Assembly: GCA_910586375.1 (NCBI GenBank)
Contig: CAJUIE010000026.1
Span: 1-15,894, forward strand
Direction: 5' to 3'
Length of the DNA: 15,894 nt
Source of the DNA: an uncultured Alistipes sp.
GTDB taxonomy: Bacteria > Bacteroidota > Bacteroidia > Bacteroidales > Rikenellaceae
The position numbers were made by a program, and so were the translations under genes. Positions within the stretch are counted from its first letter, which is position 1. Every line of letters begins with the position of its first letter. Under the pieces are notes generated by a model. It saw only the letters and a list, made by a program, of their open reading frames with translations. It searched no databases and was not told where the DNA came from. Positions 13,429 through 15,894 of the stretch are shown here, piece by piece.

Positions 13429-15822
13429 TTACCTGAGCGGAGCTTCGGCCGAGAGGTCGAGCGTAAGCGGCCGTGCCGGGATGGCGGCCGGGAGACGCAG
13501 CTCCCGGTTCTCCTTCGACCACTTCGCGGCAGGCACCGCATCGCTGCCTGCCTCGGGAGCGGCTTCGGGCCGGTAGGGTACGCGTACCTCGGCAGCGGCC
13601 GGTGCGTTGGCGAAGACGATCGGCCCTTCGTAGGTGCCCGAGAAGGTCTCGCGGCGATAGGTCTCCAGGTCGAAGGTGATCCGGTAATCGGCATCGGCGT
13701 GCTCTACGACGAACGTACCCGAGTGGAACGCTATGTCGGTACGGGTGCCCGAAGCATCGTAGATGCGGCCCTGCGCATCCTTGCCGTCGAAGGTGCCGGC
13801 CGACTTGTCGCTTCCGTAGGTGTAGGTGCCCTCGGGCAGGCGCATGTCGGTGCCGGCTGCCGTGGCGGCGTAGAGGTTCAGCAGCAGGCACTCTCCGGCC
13901 TCGGCATTGACGGGCGAGATGCCGTTGTAGGTGCCTTTCATTTCGAGGCTGCTCAACGTGAGGTAGTAGCGGTAGGCGCCGTTCGAGGTCTGGGCGTAGT
14001 AGTAGGAGAAGGGGTTGTAGCGGGCCGTGAAGGTGTGGTCGCCCACGACCGGACCTACGGCCTTGTTGTCGATCGAAAGAGGCCCGGTGTAGGTGCCCTG
14101 AAGGTGGAAATCGTCGGTCGATACCAGGTCGAGCGTGAAGGTGTACTCCTCGCCGCTGCGGGCGACGGCCAGCTTGCCCTCCTTGACGAAGGTGTAGGAG
14201 GTGATCTCTTTGGTCGCCGGATCGCGCCGTGCGATGTAGGTGCCGTTGAGGTAGCCCATCAGCGTGCCGCCCTGCTTGATGGTGAAGGGTGCGATACCCG
14301 TCGAGGGGGTGTAGTCGCCGTCGGCGATGACCGGATTGGCCAGATCGTCGGTGTGCGTGGCATAGAGGTCGGCGCAGAAGAAGAGACTCTCGTTCTCGTC
14401 CACCGTGAAGCGCAGGCGGTAGTAGTCGGCGCCCGAGTTGTACTCGTCGCCGCGGTATTCGCCGCTGAGTGTGGCGAACGTCGCATTCACGTCGCCGAAC
14501 ATCGGGGCGGCCTGGTTCTCGAAATCGATGGCCCCCTCGTAAGTGAGCGTCAGCAGGTGGCCGTCTTCCAGCGTGAAGCGGCCCGTGATGCGGTAACCCT
14601 CGGCGACATGCTCCACGTCGATCTCGGCCTGGTCGTAGTAGAACTCGCTCATGGTCGGCGTGCTGCCCGTCATGTAGTAGTACATCAGGCGCGTATAGGA
14701 GGGATCGAGTGTCCCCGAGCCGTGCTTTTCGTCGGAGACATACTTGCCGGCAGGCAGCACGGCGCGGTCGTCGTCCTCCGACAGGGCGCCCCACAGATCG
14801 AAGTGGAAGAGCCAGCCCGAGCCCAGCGCCGTGGTGGGATCGGCCGGGTCGACGGGCACCGTGCCGGTGGAGAAGTAATATTCGCCGACCAGCGTGCGGT
14901 CGGCATTGCCGCCGTAGACGGCGAAGCCCAGCTCGGTATTCTCCACCGTCTGGTCGCTGCCGACCTCGCCGCTCTTGTTCACGATGACGGTCGTGCCCTT
15001 GTAAACGACCTTGTAGAGGGTACCGGCCTCGTCTTTGGCACCGATATAACCCACGATGTCGTAGGCGCCGTTTTCGTCGATCTTCACGTGCAGCTCGCCC
15101 GAAGCCATCGAGCTCTTGCTCACGATGCCGCCCTCGTCGTCGGTTCGGGTGATGACGCAGTAAGAGCCGCCGAACGTGTAGTCGGGAGTCTCCCAGCCGT
15201 CGACGAAGGTGTAGGTGCCGGCCGGGATGACGGGCGTCATGGCATTGTCGGACGCCGGACCGAAGAGGTCGATGTCGATGGCATGACCGGCGCTTGCGGC
15301 CGCACCCGTTTCATCGAAGACGATGTCGGTGAAGCGCACCGTGTAGTTGCCCTGGCCGCTCCAGGTCGTATAGTAGTTGCCCGACGAGGAGGTGGCCTCG
15401 ACCGTTATGTCGTAGGCGGGTTCCTTTTCGAGCACGAGCGTCGCCACTTCGCTCACGGCATCCTCGCGGGCCGCGGCCGCATAAATATAATAAACGGCGC
15501 CTACCTCAGCCTCGATGGTCTGCTCCGTGGCTTCGGTGGCGGAGACCTCCTCGCCCTCGGACAGAATAGCTTCGGTCGTCGGCGCTGCGGGTTCCTCCGT
15601 ACCCCCCCCCTCGGTTTTTACGCAGATGTAGGCGCAGCGGTCGGCGTTGCTGGGCGTGATGGTGAACGACATGCTTTCGGCAGTTTGCGCGCCGGCCACC
15701 AGCGTGACCCCGGGGGTCTCCGGATCGGGCTGTGGCGCCACCTGGGCCGCATCTTCTACGGGATCGTCTCCGCATGCGCTCAAAGCCACACTGGCGAAGA
15801 GCAGAAGCAAAAATTTCTTCAT
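13429..15822 (-). CDS. Large lipoprotein with an Fn3-like domain and four internal beta-rich repeats
   Basis: A 797-residue surface or periplasmic lipoprotein. The signal peptide MKKFLLLLFASVALSAC ends in lipobox LSAC, with Cys17 lipidated, followed by acidic DDPVED. Residues about 38-135 resemble a Bacteroidetes fibronectin-III-like domain (SMSFTITPSNADRCAYICVK at 50-69, EVSATEAT at 92-99, YYIYAAA at 111-117). Four copies of an unnamed unit of about 155 residues follow. Each has a strand motif ending in an Asp/Pro-rich turn (LFG..VIPAGTYTF, 186-206; LWG..VLPAGKYVS, 343-363; LYA..VIADGDYTP, 486-506; LYA..RLPEGTYTY, 650-669) and a second motif near its end (GTLYKVVYKG, LLTLTYEGAI, HLQGTYTGPL, FSGTYEGPI). 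A short proline-rich tail ends the protein. The frame is open to the window edge, but MKKF at 15822 starts a proper signal peptide and is chosen. Function unknown; no enzyme motif is visible. Confidence 0.88.
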   Translation of the reverse strand: MKKFLLLLFASVALSACGDDPVEDAAQVAPQPDPETPGVTLVAGAQTAESMSFTITPSNADRCAYICVKTEGGGTEEPAAPTTEAILSEGEEVSATEATEQTIEAEVGAVYYIYAAAAREDAVSEVATLVLEKEPAYDITVEATSSSGNYYTTWSGQGNYTVRFTDIVFDETGAAASAGHAIDIDLFGPASDNAMTPVIPAGTYTFVDGWETPDYTFGGSYCVITRTDDEGGIVSKSSMASGELHVKIDENGAYDIVGYIGAKDEAGTLYKVVYKGTTVIVNKSGEVGSDQTVENTELGFAVYGGNADRTLVGEYYFSTGTVPVDPADPTTALGSGWLFHFDLWGALSEDDDRAVLPAGKYVSDEKHGSGTLDPSYTRLMYYYMTGSTPTMSEFYYDQAEIDVEHVAEGYRITGRFTLEDGHLLTLTYEGAIDFENQAAPMFGDVNATFATLSGEYRGDEYNSGADYYRLRFTVDENESLFFCADLYATHTDDLANPVIADGDYTPSTGIAPFTIKQGGTLMGYLNGTYIARRDPATKEITSYTFVKEGKLAVARSGEEYTFTLDLVSTDDFHLQGTYTGPLSIDNKAVGPVVGDHTFTARYNPFSYYYAQTSNGAYRYYLTLSSLEMKGTYNGISPVNAEAGECLLLNLYAATAAGTDMRLPEGTYTYGSDKSAGTFDGKDAQGRIYDASGTRTDIAFHSGTFVVEHADADYRITFDLETYRRETFSGTYEGPIVFANAPAAAEVRVPYRPEAAPEAGSDAVPAAKWSKENRELRLPAAIPARPLTLDLSAEAPLR
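15602..15610 (-). repeat. Run of nine G within the lipoprotein gene
   Basis: Nine consecutive C on the plus strand, read as G9 on the coding strand, encode Glu71-Gly72-Gly73-Gly74 near the front of the gene. A slip of one base would shift the frame early and abolish all four repeats. It may be a contingency tract or a point of sequencing uncertainty. Confidence 0.75.
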
Positions 15823-15840
15823 GTTGGGAATTGTGTTGGA

Positions 15841-15860
15841 GGAACGGCTCCGGACGTTCC
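15841..15860. other. Small inverted repeat upstream of the large lipoprotein
   Basis: GGAACG (15841-15846) and CGTTCC (15855-15860) flank 8 nt, 19 nt upstream of the lipoprotein ATG. It could be a leader hairpin or a protein-binding palindrome. No convincing Bacteroidetes promoter is visible in the remaining sequence to the window edge. Confidence 0.3.
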
Positions 15861-15894
15861 GTAAACTAACCTGGCCTTGCCTGTTCCCGTGCAC

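Noticed and set aside
13238..14794. A 518-codon minus-strand frame rich in Arg and His
   Set aside because: It lies in a second frame of the lipoprotein gene and runs across the terminator; its composition is typical of a shifted frame.
13264..15864. An 866-codon open frame on the plus strand antisense to the large lipoprotein
   Set aside because: The minus-strand product has a signal peptide, lipobox and internal repeats; the plus frame is a GC-driven shadow rich in Val, Gly, Ala and Arg with no recognisable domain.

Overview
The window looks like a chromosomal stretch from a high-GC Bacteroidales bacterium, most likely Alistipes or another Rikenellaceae. The grounds are: lipoproteins with Bacteroidetes-type domains, promoters that fit the Bacteroidetes consensus (TTTG, about 20 nt, TAnnTTTG), start codons mostly without a Shine-Dalgarno sequence, and a FISUMP-type protein tail. 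This is inference from gene content and signals; no database was searched. No tRNA, rRNA, CRISPR array, insertion sequence or prophage gene is visible.

Layout. folD (66-911, +) runs toward a seven-gene minus-strand series. Reading that series in its own direction: a GH2-like secreted protein (10005-8692), rlmH (8688-8215), a TonB-dependent receptor (8213-5976), a small calycin-like lipoprotein (5974-5483), a 197-nt gap with its own probable promoter, nadC (5285-4431), an LTA-synthase-like membrane sulfatase-fold enzyme (4427-2535), and a DUF2156-GNAT fusion (2542-1157). Apart from the gap before nadC, every junction is 1-3 nt or an 8-nt overlap. This suggests two transcription units, gh2-rlmH-TBDR-lipoprotein and nadC-LTA synthase-like-DUF2156/GNAT. 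Directly behind the last stop codon, in the same frame, lies an orphan 63-codon tail of a FISUMP-type surface protein. On the plus strand, divergent from gh2, are asnS (10249-11637) and rpoN (11795-13216). A 797-residue lipoprotein with four internal repeats (15822-13429, -) converges on rpoN, with a strong terminator between them.

How the genes fit together. folD, nadC, rlmH, asnS and rpoN are housekeeping genes: one-carbon metabolism, NAD synthesis, ribosome modification, tRNA charging and sigma-54. Between them sit envelope genes: an outer-membrane uptake pair (receptor plus lipoprotein), a probable phosphoglycerol- or phosphoethanolamine-type transferase overlapping a protein related to phosphatidylglycerol lysyltransferases, and a GH2 relative that ends before its nucleophile.

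Most interesting non-gene signals: (1) two copies of a GC-rich double-hairpin element, each in the probable 5' leader of a minus-strand unit (before nadC and before gh2); (2) an AT-rich inverted repeat between asnS and rpoN that would form a 27-bp RNA stem if G-U pairs are counted; (3) the orphan FISUMP tail; (4) a run of nine G within the large lipoprotein gene. No complete new defence or mobile system is seen.
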